Made by a program: the position numbers and the translations under genes. A stretch of DNA of 64,000 nt, from contig NZ_MLFR01000028.1 in the NCBI RefSeq assembly GCF_002095475.1, positions 1 to 64,000 of the forward strand, in the 5' to 3' direction. The stretch is from Pantoea rwandensis (GTDB lineage: Bacteria; Pseudomonadota; Gammaproteobacteria; Enterobacterales; Enterobacteriaceae). How positions within the stretch are numbered: the stretch's first letter is position 1; each line of letters opens with the position of its first letter. Below the pieces are notes generated by a model. It made no database searches. It was given only the letters and a program-made list of their open reading frames with translations, and was not told the DNA's origin. Shown piece after piece: positions 25,337 through 33,775 of this stretch.

Positions 25337-25391
25337 GTGTGCGGAGTAACACGTTTCGCAACAGTGTGCGCCCCGTTACAAAATTCGCGTG

Positions 25392-25415
25392 AAGGTCGCG
25401 GGTATTAGCGACCTT
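25392..25415 (+). terminator. Hairpin after the cio operon
   Basis: AAGGTCGC and GCGACCTT form an 8-bp stem with an 8-base loop, 56 bases past the last cio stop. No T-run follows, so terminator strength is doubtful. Confidence 0.4.
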
Positions 25416-25591
25416 ATTCACATTATCGCAGCGTGAAAATTGACCTGAAAACGTTAGTAACCTAAGCAATTAATGCTTTTCCCGCCTCGCTGCCTTTACT
25501 CTTCCTTACGTTAGTAATACGTTTTTGTTATATTTATGTGACTAATCGCGCAAATTCATTACCTTCACATTCATCACTCGATTAAAAAATC

Positions 25592-26458
25592 ATGCTCAGC
25601 CTGAATCTTAAGAAACAGTACATCAACGATCTGGTGGACTGGATAGAGGCGAATCTGACCGACGAGCTTAATATCGATCTGATTACCCTGAAATCTGGTT
25701 ACTCCAAGTGGCACATGCAACGCATGTTCAAAGAGATGACCGGCCAGACACTGGCGTCTTATACGCGCAAACGTCGGTTGACCATGTCCGCGATGGCGCT
25801 CCGTTTGACCAGTATGCCGCTCATCGATATTGCGGTGCGCTTTGGCTTCGATAATCAGCAGAATTTCACTCGGGTGTTCAAAAGTCACTTTTCCATGACG
25901 CCGGGTGCCTATCGCCGCATCCCGGAAATGCTGATGAAGGATTTCCACAGCCGCATCTCCACGCAGCGCTCTTGGGTCAATGCGCGTCTAGCGGAGAAGC
26001 CCGAGCTGCAATTATGCGGTGAAGTTATTGAGTGGGAATGCCGCTTTGGTGAATATATCGATCACCATAACGACGTTGTGGCGCAGCATACGCGCGATTT
26101 TATCGCCTTTGCGGGTAAGCATGTTAGCCGCGGTTGGCTGGGATTCCAGTTCAGTCCGGGCGTCAACTCTGCCGATCAGCAGCACATTAGCTTGTTCCAG
26201 GCACTGGAAAGCCAGTATGCCGATGTTCTGCCGCGCAACGTGCAGAACTGGACCGGTGAAAGCGGTCTCTATGCGGAGATTGACTGGCATGGTACGCCGG
26301 AAGAGATCAACGCCTTCACGGCTGAGATTTATTATAACCATCTGCCCGCCTTGGGCGTGGCGCGCCGTCCAGGCAAAGACCTGCTCAAACTGGACCTGAA
26401 ATACAGCACCCCGGATCTGCTACAGGGTACTTTTTATATTCCGGTCTCAACCTGCTAA
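25592..26458 (+). CDS. Rob/SoxS-like AraC-family regulator with GyrI-like domain
   Basis: 288 residues, the same plan as Rob: an N-terminal AraC-type double helix-turn-helix (about 8-110; LKSGYSKWHMQRMFKEMTGQ and IDIAVRFGFDNQQNFTRVFK) and a C-terminal GyrI-like small-molecule-binding domain (about 125-288). It is not the Rob orthologue by sequence of the C-terminal half. Such proteins activate efflux and stress genes after binding lipophilic compounds. The gene stands alone between the cio operon and a strong terminator. Confidence 0.85.
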   Translation: MLSLNLKKQYINDLVDWIEANLTDELNIDLITLKSGYSKWHMQRMFKEMTGQTLASYTRKRRLTMSAMALRLTSMPLIDIAVRFGFDNQQNFTRVFKSHFSMTPGAYRRIPEMLMKDFHSRISTQRSWVNARLAEKPELQLCGEVIEWECRFGEYIDHHNDVVAQHTRDFIAFAGKHVSRGWLGFQFSPGVNSADQQHISLFQALESQYADVLPRNVQNWTGESGLYAEIDWHGTPEEINAFTAEIYYNHLPALGVARRPGKDLLKLDLKYSTPDLLQGTFYIPVSTC

Positions 26459-26467
26459 TGCATAATT

Positions 26468-26500
26468 CGTGCGGTTAACTGTGACTAACCGCACGATTTT
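26468..26500. terminator. Intrinsic terminator after the AraC-family gene
   Basis: A perfect 10-bp stem CGTGCGGTTA/TAACCGCACG with an 8-base loop followed by ATTTTA, 9 bases after the stop codon. Confidence 0.8.
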
Positions 26501-26641
26501 ATAAAATATTCACCGTAACTGGCGTAAAATCCTTCATCGAAACCTGATTGGCCGCGTAAAACACCAGCCGCCTCACATCAGGCTGGATAATCACCTGCAT
26601 TCCTGGTCCATTCCGGGCCGTAAAAGTGAAAAGAAAAAATT

Positions 26642-26851
26642 ATGCGACTTCTACCGTTGTTCCTATCGACAGCGCTTGTAGCGTTTTCCTCGCTGGCAAG
26701 TGCACAGATGGCTGAGCCATTCACACCGCCAGGCGGGCTGCATCCACATCAGCAACATTGCCAGCAGCACGAAATTGTCGGTGATAATCCACTGCCGCAA
26801 CACTCTCAGGATGACAACAGTTTCGTTAACTGCGCCAACCATCAAGCCTGA
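26642..26851 (+). CDS. Small predicted secreted protein
   Basis: 69 residues. The N-terminus is a good signal peptide (MRLLPLFLSTALVAFSSLASA, cleavage after residue 21). The ~48-residue mature part is His-rich (GLHPHQQHCQQHEIVGD ... LPQHSQDD) with two Cys residues, so metal binding or a disulfide is possible. The ribosome site is weak (GTGAAAAGAAAA). I do not recognise a family. It lies alone between a terminator and the Fur-linked operon. Confidence 0.55.
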   Translation: MRLLPLFLSTALVAFSSLASAQMAEPFTPPGGLHPHQQHCQQHEIVGDNPLPQHSQDDNSFVNCANHQA

Positions 26852-26901
26852 TTTCTACCCGCTTTAAACACCATACTTCGCTCCCACGCCGCACACTTTG
26901 T

Positions 26902-26921
26902 TGCGGCGCGATTGATCGCGC
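26902..26921. repeat. Half family B hairpin
   Basis: TTGCGGCGCGATTGATCGCGC, a single arm of the family B repeat with stem GCGCGAT/ATCGCGC. The second arm is missing. Confidence 0.5.
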
Positions 26922-27067
26922 TTCTCTAAAGCAATGACGTTACTAACTTGTGCGCAATACATTGTGCCGCTTCGTCGCGCGTGCTCAGACTGATCTCCAT
27001 CCACTTCTCCCAATAGCATTTTTCGGCATTGCGCTTAAGATATATCATAACTATTCTACGCAGGTCA

Positions 27068-27086
27068 GATGAGAATGATTTTCGAT
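27068..27086. promoter_or_regulatory. Putative Fur box before the GlcG/SDR/SIP operon
   Basis: GATGAGAATGATTTTCGAT contains TGAGAATGATTTTCG, matching the 7-1-7 Fur model TGATAAT-N-ATTATCA at 11 of 14 positions. It lies 50 bases before the first gene. The presence of a ferric-siderophore reductase-like gene in the operon supports iron control. Confidence 0.5.
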
Positions 27087-27135
27087 AACGTTTGATTCAT
27101 GCGCGGGCTTCTGACGTCCGGTACGGGGCAAAATT

Positions 27136-27579
27136 ATGGATAAACAATCAGCATTGGCCGGCAGTGCGCTGGCAAACTCTTATCACTCCATTTCATTGGC
27201 AGCAGCGCGTGTGGTGATCAATGCCGCATTCGAGGCTGCCGCTGAGTTTGGCTGGCATATCAGCGTGGCAGTGGTGGATCGTGCGGGCGAAGTCGTGAGT
27301 CTGGATCGCAGCGACAAGGCCATCGGCATCAGTCCCACCGTTGCATTGGGTAAGGCGCGTACTGCGGCATTGCTGCGCGCGCCATCGAAGGAGTTTGAGA
27401 CCTTTATTAATGCAGGCAGCCCCAGTTTTCTTGCCACGCCCGGCGTGACGCCACTGGAAGGCGGTATTCCACTCTGGCTGAACGGCGAAGTCGTGGGAGC
27501 GGTCGGCGTGAGCGGGGCGCATGGTGCCAACGACTCACAGGTTGCGGAATTGGCCGCTGAAGCGCTGGCGGTATTGTAA
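27136..27579 (+). CDS. GlcG/HbpS-type heme-binding domain protein
   Basis: 147 residues of the DUF336/GlcG family (AFEAAAEFGWHISVAVVDRA; ALGKARTAALLRAPS; LATPGVTPLEGGIPLWLNGE; GAVGVSGAHGANDSQVAE). Some members (HbpS) bind heme and sense redox state; many have no known role. It is 10 bases before the SDR gene and downstream of a Fur-like box, so a part in iron or heme handling is plausible but not shown. Confidence 0.85.
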   Translation: MDKQSALAGSALANSYHSISLAAARVVINAAFEAAAEFGWHISVAVVDRAGEVVSLDRSDKAIGISPTVALGKARTAALLRAPSKEFETFINAGSPSFLATPGVTPLEGGIPLWLNGEVVGAVGVSGAHGANDSQVAELAAEALAVL

Positions 27580-27589
27580 GGACACAAAA

Positions 27590-28315
27590 ATGGCAAGTTT
27601 GCAGAATAAGCATCTGGTGGTATTTGGCGGCAGCTCCGGCATTGGACTGGAGGTGGCGCAACAAGCGGCAGCGCTTGGCGCCGACCTTACGCTGGTGGGG
27701 CGTAATGAAGAGCGACTGCAACAGGCGCAGTCTCTGCTACTGGAGCAGGGCACGAACGTGTCGCGCGTGGTGGTAGATGCGCACGACCACGTTGCATTGC
27801 GTGAAGCCTTTGAGCAGATCCAACCCTTCGACCACCTGGTTTCGATGGTGGGTGATGCCATGGGGGGCGGTTTTCTCAATGCTGACATGTCGCTGATTGA
27901 GAAGGTCATCCACTCCAAATTTCTGACGAATGTATTAATTGGCAAACTGGCGGCAGAGAAGATCCGTGTAGGGGGATCGATAACCTATACGGCGGGCACA
28001 GGTGGCCGAGCGCAGAATGCCTGTGCCAGCTATGTCGGCAATCAGGGCATCGTTTCGCTAGCACAAGGTTTGGCAGCGGAACTGGCACCGAAAGCGCGGG
28101 TAAACTGCGTCGCACCGACCTGGACCGTCACGCCATTCTGGCGACATCAAGCTGAAGAGCAGGTAGATCAAACGCGCCAGCACTTCGCTGAGATTATCCC
28201 GCTGAAACGCACTGCAGAGATTGATGAGCTCGCCAGCGCCTACCTCTTTCTTATGCAAAACGACTTTATCACTGGACAACAAATTGCAGTGGACGGCGGC
28301 ATTATGCTGGGCTGA
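27590..28315 (+). CDS. Atypical short-chain dehydrogenase/reductase
   Basis: 241 residues. The nucleotide motif GGSSGIG is at residues 13-19 and the fold ends with the usual QIAVDGGIM. The catalytic YxxxK is degenerate: Tyr148 is followed by V-G-N-Gln152 (ASYVGNQGIVSL), so the active-site lysine is missing. The preceding Ser position reads GSITYTAG. It may be inactive as a classical dehydrogenase or use a changed mechanism. The start at 27590 is 10 bases after the GlcG-like gene, and 17 bases separate it from the siderophore-interacting protein gene. Confidence 0.85.
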   Translation: MASLQNKHLVVFGGSSGIGLEVAQQAAALGADLTLVGRNEERLQQAQSLLLEQGTNVSRVVVDAHDHVALREAFEQIQPFDHLVSMVGDAMGGGFLNADMSLIEKVIHSKFLTNVLIGKLAAEKIRVGGSITYTAGTGGRAQNACASYVGNQGIVSLAQGLAAELAPKARVNCVAPTWTVTPFWRHQAEEQVDQTRQHFAEIIPLKRTAEIDELASAYLFLMQNDFITGQQIAVDGGIMLG

Positions 28316-28332
28316 TCCACAGGAGATGACAC

Positions 28333-29115
28333 TTGCGAACTACCACTAACGAACGCGCGCCGAAGCGTGTACGCAATGAACTGCGTTTTCGTCACATCAC
28401 CGTGGCGAATAAAACCTTAATCGCTGGCGTTTTCTGGCGTATCGAATTTACTGGCAGCGATCTGGCTGGGTTTAATTCACCGTCATTTGACGATCACATC
28501 AAAGTGTTTTTCCCGGAGCAGGCTGGCAGTGCCTTGGCTTTGCCACAGATGACTGAAGAAGGGATCGTCTGGCCGGGCGGCGTACGCCCAGCCGCACGTG
28601 ATTACTCCCCGCTGGCGTTCAACGGCACCGATTCACTGACGCTCGACTTCTATATCCATGATGGCGGCGTCGCCAGCAGTTGGGCCAATGATGCCAAGCC
28701 GGGTGACCAAATCGCGATGGGCGGCCCGCGTGGCTCGTGCGTCGTGCCGGTTGATTATGCTTGCCAGATTTACGTGTGTGATGAAACCGGGTTGCCTGCT
28801 TTCAAGCGTCGTTATGCGGAGATGCAAGCCCAGCAGATCCATCTGCTGGCGTATGCTGATGAAAACACCGGACGTGATTACCTGGGTGATTTACCCAATG
28901 TCCAGGTGACATGGCTGGGTAGCGGTACGATGCAGGCCGATAACCTGGGTCCGCTGATTGCGCAGCTGGATAAGATTTCACTGCCTGTCGAAGAATATTT
29001 TATCTGGCTGACCGGTGAAGGTGAGGCGGTCAAACTGCTGAGTGATTACTTTACCCAACGTCGTGGTGCTGATACTGACTTTGTGCGCGCCGTTGCCTAC
29101 TGGCATCAGAAATAA
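28333..29115 (+). CDS. Siderophore-interacting protein (ferric reductase, YqjH/ViuB family), TTG start
   Basis: 260 residues. An N-terminal FAD-binding barrel (RNELRFRHITVANKTLIAGV; FDDHIKVFFP; ARDYSPLAFNG, the FAD-binding stretch; GDQIAMGGPRGS) is joined to a SIP NAD(P)H domain (YVCDETGLPAFKRRYAEM; YFIWLTGEGEAVKLLSDYF). The family reduces ferric siderophores to release iron. The start codon is TTG at 28333 behind AGGAG with 7-base spacing; a nearby ATG is out of frame. A PadR gene follows, echoing the E. coli yqjH/yqjI pair. Confidence 0.88.
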   Translation: MRTTTNERAPKRVRNELRFRHITVANKTLIAGVFWRIEFTGSDLAGFNSPSFDDHIKVFFPEQAGSALALPQMTEEGIVWPGGVRPAARDYSPLAFNGTDSLTLDFYIHDGGVASSWANDAKPGDQIAMGGPRGSCVVPVDYACQIYVCDETGLPAFKRRYAEMQAQQIHLLAYADENTGRDYLGDLPNVQVTWLGSGTMQADNLGPLIAQLDKISLPVEEYFIWLTGEGEAVKLLSDYFTQRRGADTDFVRAVAYWHQK

Positions 29116-29205
29116 CTGACTTCACTGTCCCCGCTGCCGCCTGTGTTGAATTTTGCCAAGCGGCAGACTACTATCAACCCCCCTTAATTGACCTCAGGGA
29201 AGGCA

Positions 29206-29745
29206 ATGAAACAGCAGCGGGATTTTCCATGGCAGTCCGATAATGCACAGCGGACAATGTGTGCAGGCGCACGAAAAAAGCGCCGGGAAAGGATGCTGGA
29301 TGCCAGTGATATTCGCCTGTTGATGTTGCACTTTTTGGCGAACGGATCTGCGCATGGTTATGAGTTGATTAAGTCGGTTGAAGAGCTGTCCAAGGGCGAG
29401 TACTCCCCCAGTCCAGGCATTATCTATCCCAACCTCACACTGTTAGAAGAGATGGACGCGATTCGAGTCGTGGATGCACATGCATCACGTAAGGCGTATG
29501 CGCTTAATGACAGTGGTCGTGAATTATTAGCGGAAAACAGCGACAATATTTCAATTATTATTGAGCGGTTAACCTCTCTAGCAATTTTAGTCAATAATCG
29601 TAGCATTCCAGAAGTCGAACAGGCGATTCACCATATTCGGCATACGTTGAATCATCGTTTAGCACAAGAGAATATCTCCCCTGAATCTCTGGCGGTGGTG
29701 GTTAACGCCTTGAATGAAGCGACAGAAAAAATCGCTAAAAGCTAA
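29206..29745 (+). CDS. PadR-family regulator (YqjI-like)
   Basis: 179 residues. The PadR winged helix is clear (LLMLHFLANGSAHGYELIK; SPSPGIIYPNLTLLEEM; RKAYALNDSGRELLAEN), with a C-terminal dimer helix. It resembles YqjI, the nickel/iron-responsive repressor of yqjH in E. coli, but lacks YqjI's long His/Cys-rich N-terminus, so its sensing must differ. The start at 29206 follows GGGAAGG; a TTG at 29188 is a weaker option. It follows the SIP gene on the same strand and probably controls that operon. Confidence 0.85.
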   Translation: MKQQRDFPWQSDNAQRTMCAGARKKRRERMLDASDIRLLMLHFLANGSAHGYELIKSVEELSKGEYSPSPGIIYPNLTLLEEMDAIRVVDAHASRKAYALNDSGRELLAENSDNISIIIERLTSLAILVNNRSIPEVEQAIHHIRHTLNHRLAQENISPESLAVVVNALNEATEKIAKS

Positions 29746-29754
29746 CGAGTTAAG

Positions 29755-29778
29755 AGCGCGATTTATCGCGCTTTTTTT
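29755..29778 (+). terminator. Strong intrinsic terminator after the PadR gene
   Basis: AGCGCGAT-TT-ATCGCGCT followed directly by a run of seven T. The stem equals the family B core hairpin, so a repeat arm may have been recruited as a terminator. Confidence 0.9.
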
Positions 29779-29952
29779 ATTCCCTTCTTTGTTAAATTTT
29801 TGTTCATTCATTCATAAAATTAAAACAACTCGACATATTTTATTACCGCTATACCAAAAAGGTTTGGCGGATGAATATAAACGGTAGTTTTTCTCTATTT
29901 TATTTAGCGCTACTTTCACTCCATCGCAGTTAACGCGTTTATGGAGAGAAGT

Positions 29953-31434
29953 ATGTCTGAAAATATAAAGCCAGCCGTGCACGATCTGCGCTCGGCGATT
30001 GCATTGCTGACCAGCCTCAAAGGCGAGTATGTCAGCACTGATACTGAAGTTGATCCTCACGCAGAACTCTCAGGTGTATATCGCTATGTCGGCGCAGGGG
30101 GGACTTGCGAGCGCCCGACACGCAAAGGCCCGGCGATGATGTTCAATAACGTCAAAGGTTTTCCGGATGTGCGCGTGGTGACGGGGCTGATGGCAACGCG
30201 TGAACGCGTGGGGCATCTATTGGACTGTGAGCCAGAGAAACTTGGTTTCTTGCTACGCGACTCGGTAAAAAATGCCATTGATCCGGTGTTAGCGCAGGGG
30301 AAACCCGCCTGCCAGGAGGTGGTACATTATGCCGAAGATCCCCGCTTTGATCTGCGTACCTTATTGCCTGCCCCCACCAACACCGAAGAGGACGCCGGTC
30401 CTTACTTCACCATGGGACTGTGCTACGCCTCTGATCCTGAAACTGGCGAGTCTGATGTCACTATCCACCGCCTTTGTATTCAGAGCCGTGATGAACTGAC
30501 CATGTGGCTGACGCCAGGACGTCACATTGATGCTTTCCGTGAGAAGGCAGAACAAGCCGGTAAGCCACTGCCGATCTCCATCAGTATCGGTGTTGATCCC
30601 GCCATCTACATTGCCGCCTGTTTTGAGCCACCGACAACACCATTGGGCTTTAACGAGTTAAGTATTGCCGGGGCTTTGCGTGGTAAAGCGGTGGAAATGT
30701 CGCAATGCCTCACCATTAATGAACAGGCGATTGCGCATGCTGAAATCGTGATTGAAGGTGAGTTACTGCCGAATGTGCGTCAGCGTGAAGACCAGAACAC
30801 CAACACCGGAAAGGCGATGCCGGAATTCCCCGGCTACACCGGTGAAGCGAAGGCAGAACTGCCCGTTGTAAAAATCAAAGCGGTGACCCACCGCATCAAC
30901 CCGATTCTGCAAACCACATTAGGCCCAAGCGGTGAGCATGTGAGCATGGCGGGTATTCCAACCGAAGCCAGTATCCTCGATATGCTGCACCGTGCGATGC
31001 CAGGACGTGTGCTCAACGTCAATGCGCATACTTCTGGCGGCGGTAAATTACTGGCGGTGATTCAATTTAGAAAAGCAGCCGCAGTGGACGAGGGGCGTCA
31101 ACGCCAGGCCGCCATTATTGCTTTTGCCGCATTCCCAGAATTGAAAAACGTCATTGTGGTTGATGAGGATGTCGATATTTTCGATACCGATGATGTCCTG
31201 TGGGCGATGCAAACGCGTTATCAAGGGGATATCGATACCCTGACCATTACAGGCGTACGCTGCCATCCACTCGACCCGTCACAGATGCCGGAATACAGCC
31301 CAAGTATTCTGCAGCCGGGTATGACCACCAAAACCGTCTTCGACTGCACAGTGCCTTTCCATCTGAAACACCATTTTGAACGCTCCAAGTTCAAGAAAGT
31401 AGATGTGAAACGTTTTCTTCCCGATTTTGAGTAA
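29953..31434 (+). CDS. UbiD-family prenyl-FMN decarboxylase (phenolic acid decarboxylase subunit C type)
   Basis: 493 residues of the UbiD family (YVGAGGTCERPTRKGPAMMF; FTMGLCYASDPETGESDVTI; PPTTPLGFNELSIAGALRG; HTSGGGKLLAVIQFRK). These enzymes use prenylated FMN to decarboxylate aromatic or unsaturated acids. The next gene, 11 bases on, encodes a UbiX-type flavin prenyltransferase that makes the cofactor. This is the KpdC/EcdC/BsdC type layout used on 4-hydroxybenzoate or vanillate. The start at 29953 follows GGAGAG; the ATG at 29941 has no ribosome site. The substrate is inferred only from the family. Confidence 0.9.
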   Translation: MSENIKPAVHDLRSAIALLTSLKGEYVSTDTEVDPHAELSGVYRYVGAGGTCERPTRKGPAMMFNNVKGFPDVRVVTGLMATRERVGHLLDCEPEKLGFLLRDSVKNAIDPVLAQGKPACQEVVHYAEDPRFDLRTLLPAPTNTEEDAGPYFTMGLCYASDPETGESDVTIHRLCIQSRDELTMWLTPGRHIDAFREKAEQAGKPLPISISIGVDPAIYIAACFEPPTTPLGFNELSIAGALRGKAVEMSQCLTINEQAIAHAEIVIEGELLPNVRQREDQNTNTGKAMPEFPGYTGEAKAELPVVKIKAVTHRINPILQTTLGPSGEHVSMAGIPTEASILDMLHRAMPGRVLNVNAHTSGGGKLLAVIQFRKAAAVDEGRQRQAAIIAFAAFPELKNVIVVDEDVDIFDTDDVLWAMQTRYQGDIDTLTITGVRCHPLDPSQMPEYSPSILQPGMTTKTVFDCTVPFHLKHHFERSKFKKVDVKRFLPDFE

Positions 31435-31445
31435 GTGAGGTTGCA

Positions 31446-32024
31446 GTGAGCAGAAGGCGCATTATCGTCGGCATTAGCGGCGCGTCAGGATTTCAGTTCG
31501 GTATGAAGGCGCTGCAACTGCTGCGCGATCAGGATGTTGAGGTACATCTGGTGGTGACCAAAGGGGCAGAAGTGACGCGCTCGATGGAAACCCAGTGGCA
31601 ACGACAGGAGGTGACGGATTTGGCCGATGAGGTGCACAGCGTCAGTAATCTCGGTGCCTCAATCTCCAGTGGTTCGTTCAAGACCCTCGGCATGTTGGTC
31701 GCGCCCTGCTCAATGAATTCGCTGGCATCGATTGCCCATGGGCTGACCAGCAATCTGCTGACGCGTGCAGCCGATGTGATCCTAAAGGAGCGGCGTCGAC
31801 TGGTGTTGATGGTGCGTGAAACGCCGCTCAATCTGGTGCACATCCGCAATATGCAGGCGGTGACGGAAATGGGCGGCATTATCTACCCTCCGGTTCCCGC
31901 CTTTTATCAGCAGCCGCAGTCGGTGGATGAGATGGTACATCACAGCGTGTCGCGTGCTCTCGACCTGTTCGATCTCGACGTGGGCAACCTCAAACGCTGG
32001 GGTGAAAAAAACAACGATAAGTAA
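31446..32024 (+). CDS. UbiX-family flavin prenyltransferase (subunit B type), GTG start
   Basis: 192 residues. The N-terminal phosphate-binding motif GISGASGFQFG, then LVVTKGAEVT, the core GTLVAPCSMNSLASIAHG-like stretch and RRRLVLMVRETPLNLVHIRN identify UbiX/Pad1. It makes prenyl-FMN from FMN and dimethylallyl phosphate for the UbiD partner. It uses a GTG start preceded by GAGG, 11 bases after ubiD. The small third subunit (about 75 residues, D type) of the kpd/bsd operons is not present; a YqgA-like gene follows instead. Confidence 0.9.
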   Translation: MSRRRIIVGISGASGFQFGMKALQLLRDQDVEVHLVVTKGAEVTRSMETQWQRQEVTDLADEVHSVSNLGASISSGSFKTLGMLVAPCSMNSLASIAHGLTSNLLTRAADVILKERRRLVLMVRETPLNLVHIRNMQAVTEMGGIIYPPVPAFYQQPQSVDEMVHHSVSRALDLFDLDVGNLKRWGEKNNDK

Positions 32025-32034
32025 GGAGTAAATT

Positions 32035-32757
32035 ATGGTAGTGGGACCCTTTGTCAACGGCAGTGCCGTGCTGATTGGCGGGCTGGTGGGCGCTTTTCTC
32101 GGCACCAAAGTGCCAGAAAGGCTGCGCGTCGCGTTGCCAATGACATTTGGCCTGTCGTCGATGGGCCTCGGCATTGTTCTGATCGGCAAGATCCACAGTT
32201 TACCCGCGGTGATTCTGGCGCTGATCCTCGGTGCTGCCCTTGGAGAACTGGTTTATCTGGAGAAGATGATTGGTCGTCTGGGGAACCTGGCGAAAGGGCT
32301 GGTGAACCGTTTTCAAAGCCAGCCGGCTGAAGGCGGGTTGAGTGGTGAGGCGTTCACTGAAAAGTATGTGGCGATCATGGTGCTGTTTTGCGCCAGCGGT
32401 ACTGGCATCATCGGTGCCATGACCGAAGGCATGACCCACGATGCCAACATCTTGCTGGTGAAGTCGATCATGGATGTCTTCACTGCGGCGATTTTTGCCA
32501 CATTGTTAGGTTATGCGGTGGCGGTGATTGCCATTCCACAGCTGATCGTGCAACTGGTGCTGGCTTCAGCCGCAGTGCTGATCATGCCGCATACTACGGC
32601 GCCAATGATGAGTGATTTTACGGCTGCGGGTGGGTTTGTGATGCTGGCGGCGGGGTTTCGTATCGCCGGGATTAAATCCTTCCCGGTGGCAAATATGTTA
32701 CCGGCGCTGGTGTTAGTGATGCCGGTCAGCCACTTGTGGAGCTTGTATATCCACTAA
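32035..32757 (+). CDS. DUF554 membrane protein (YqgA-like)
   Basis: 240 residues with about seven hydrophobic helices, closely resembling E. coli YqgA (VGPFVNGSAVLIGGLVGA; FCASGTGIIGAMTEGMTHD; GGFVMLAAGFRIAGIKSFPV). The function is unknown; a transport role is often guessed. It starts 10 bases after ubiX behind AAGGAG, so it is in the decarboxylase operon. In E. coli yqgA sits beside speC, whereas here it is ~9 kb from speC. It could move the aromatic acid or phenol. Confidence 0.85.
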   Translation: MVVGPFVNGSAVLIGGLVGAFLGTKVPERLRVALPMTFGLSSMGLGIVLIGKIHSLPAVILALILGAALGELVYLEKMIGRLGNLAKGLVNRFQSQPAEGGLSGEAFTEKYVAIMVLFCASGTGIIGAMTEGMTHDANILLVKSIMDVFTAAIFATLLGYAVAVIAIPQLIVQLVLASAAVLIMPHTTAPMMSDFTAAGGFVMLAAGFRIAGIKSFPVANMLPALVLVMPVSHLWSLYIH

Positions 32758-32827
32758 GCTTGCGCTCAGCGCGGTTGGATCGATTTTGACCATGGTAAAG
32801 TAAGCGCTAACAGGGCGCGGAGGGATT

Positions 32828-33706
32828 ATGGATCTGAAACGATTGCATTATTTTTGCACAATAGCGGAACAGGGCTCAATCAGTAAAGCCGCGAAGCTAT
32901 TGAACATCGCACAACCGCCGTTGGGAAAACGCCTGCAGGAATTGGAAGAAGAGATCGGTTCTCCGCTTTTTACGCGCACGCCGCGCGCCATGGTGCTGAC
33001 GGAAGCGGGCAGTTTTCTCTATCGTCGCGCCTGCGATATTCTTAGCCAGGTGAATAGTCTGAAACGTCAGACCGTCACCATTGCCACCCGCAAACAGCGA
33101 CGTGTCACTATTGGTATCTCCTACCTTTACCTGCGCTATTTCACCCCCATTTTGATGGATTACTACCAAAATCGCCCCGACTGGGATATCAACGTTGTGG
33201 TATCCGATTCCAGCCATCTGGAAGCGATGCTGACCGATCACAGCCTGGATATTGCCTTGATGCAGGTACCTCAGGATCGCCAGCCGTGGTTTGTGCGTGA
33301 ACTGGAGCCGATTGATACCATTACCGTGGTCTCCGCACATTACAGTGCGATGTTGGCTGGAAAAACACTGAACTTCGCCGATCTCAATAGCATCCCACTG
33401 ATTCTCCTGCATCGCATTGGCGGAGAAGGCACTTACGAATTACTGCGGAATAAATTGTTCAGCACTTTGAGTCAGGTGAATATCAGTATCAAGGTTTCCG
33501 AGCCTCGGCTGGTGCTGGAGATGATGGAGCAGGGCTTTGAGGGGGCGGCATTTTTACCGCGTTCAGAGTTTGTCCCCAGCCAGCAAGGCAAATATATGGT
33601 GTGTCCACTGGCGGAGTCTTTTGCTATCTATCATCCGGCGATCGTCACACTGAGTACGGCACAGGATCGCCTGTTATGGCCGCTACAGCATGAAGCTGGT
33701 GGTTAG
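32828..33706 (+). CDS. LysR-family transcriptional regulator
   Basis: 292 residues: an N-terminal HTH (MDLKRLHYFCTIAEQGSISK ... AQPPLGKRLQELEEEIG) and an effector domain of the CatM/BenM style. It lies 70 bases after the YqgA-like gene on the same strand. By analogy with kpd/ecd loci it may regulate the decarboxylase operon with a phenolic acid as effector, although there the regulator is usually divergent. The ribosome site GCGGAGGG is good. Confidence 0.87.
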   Translation: MDLKRLHYFCTIAEQGSISKAAKLLNIAQPPLGKRLQELEEEIGSPLFTRTPRAMVLTEAGSFLYRRACDILSQVNSLKRQTVTIATRKQRRVTIGISYLYLRYFTPILMDYYQNRPDWDINVVVSDSSHLEAMLTDHSLDIALMQVPQDRQPWFVRELEPIDTITVVSAHYSAMLAGKTLNFADLNSIPLILLHRIGGEGTYELLRNKLFSTLSQVNISIKVSEPRLVLEMMEQGFEGAAFLPRSEFVPSQQGKYMVCPLAESFAIYHPAIVTLSTAQDRLLWPLQHEAGG

Positions 33707-33775
33707 ATTTAGGGGCAACCACAATGGGCAGCCCGAAGGCCGCGCCCAGTAATGGCTTGAGACAACGAACTGTCA

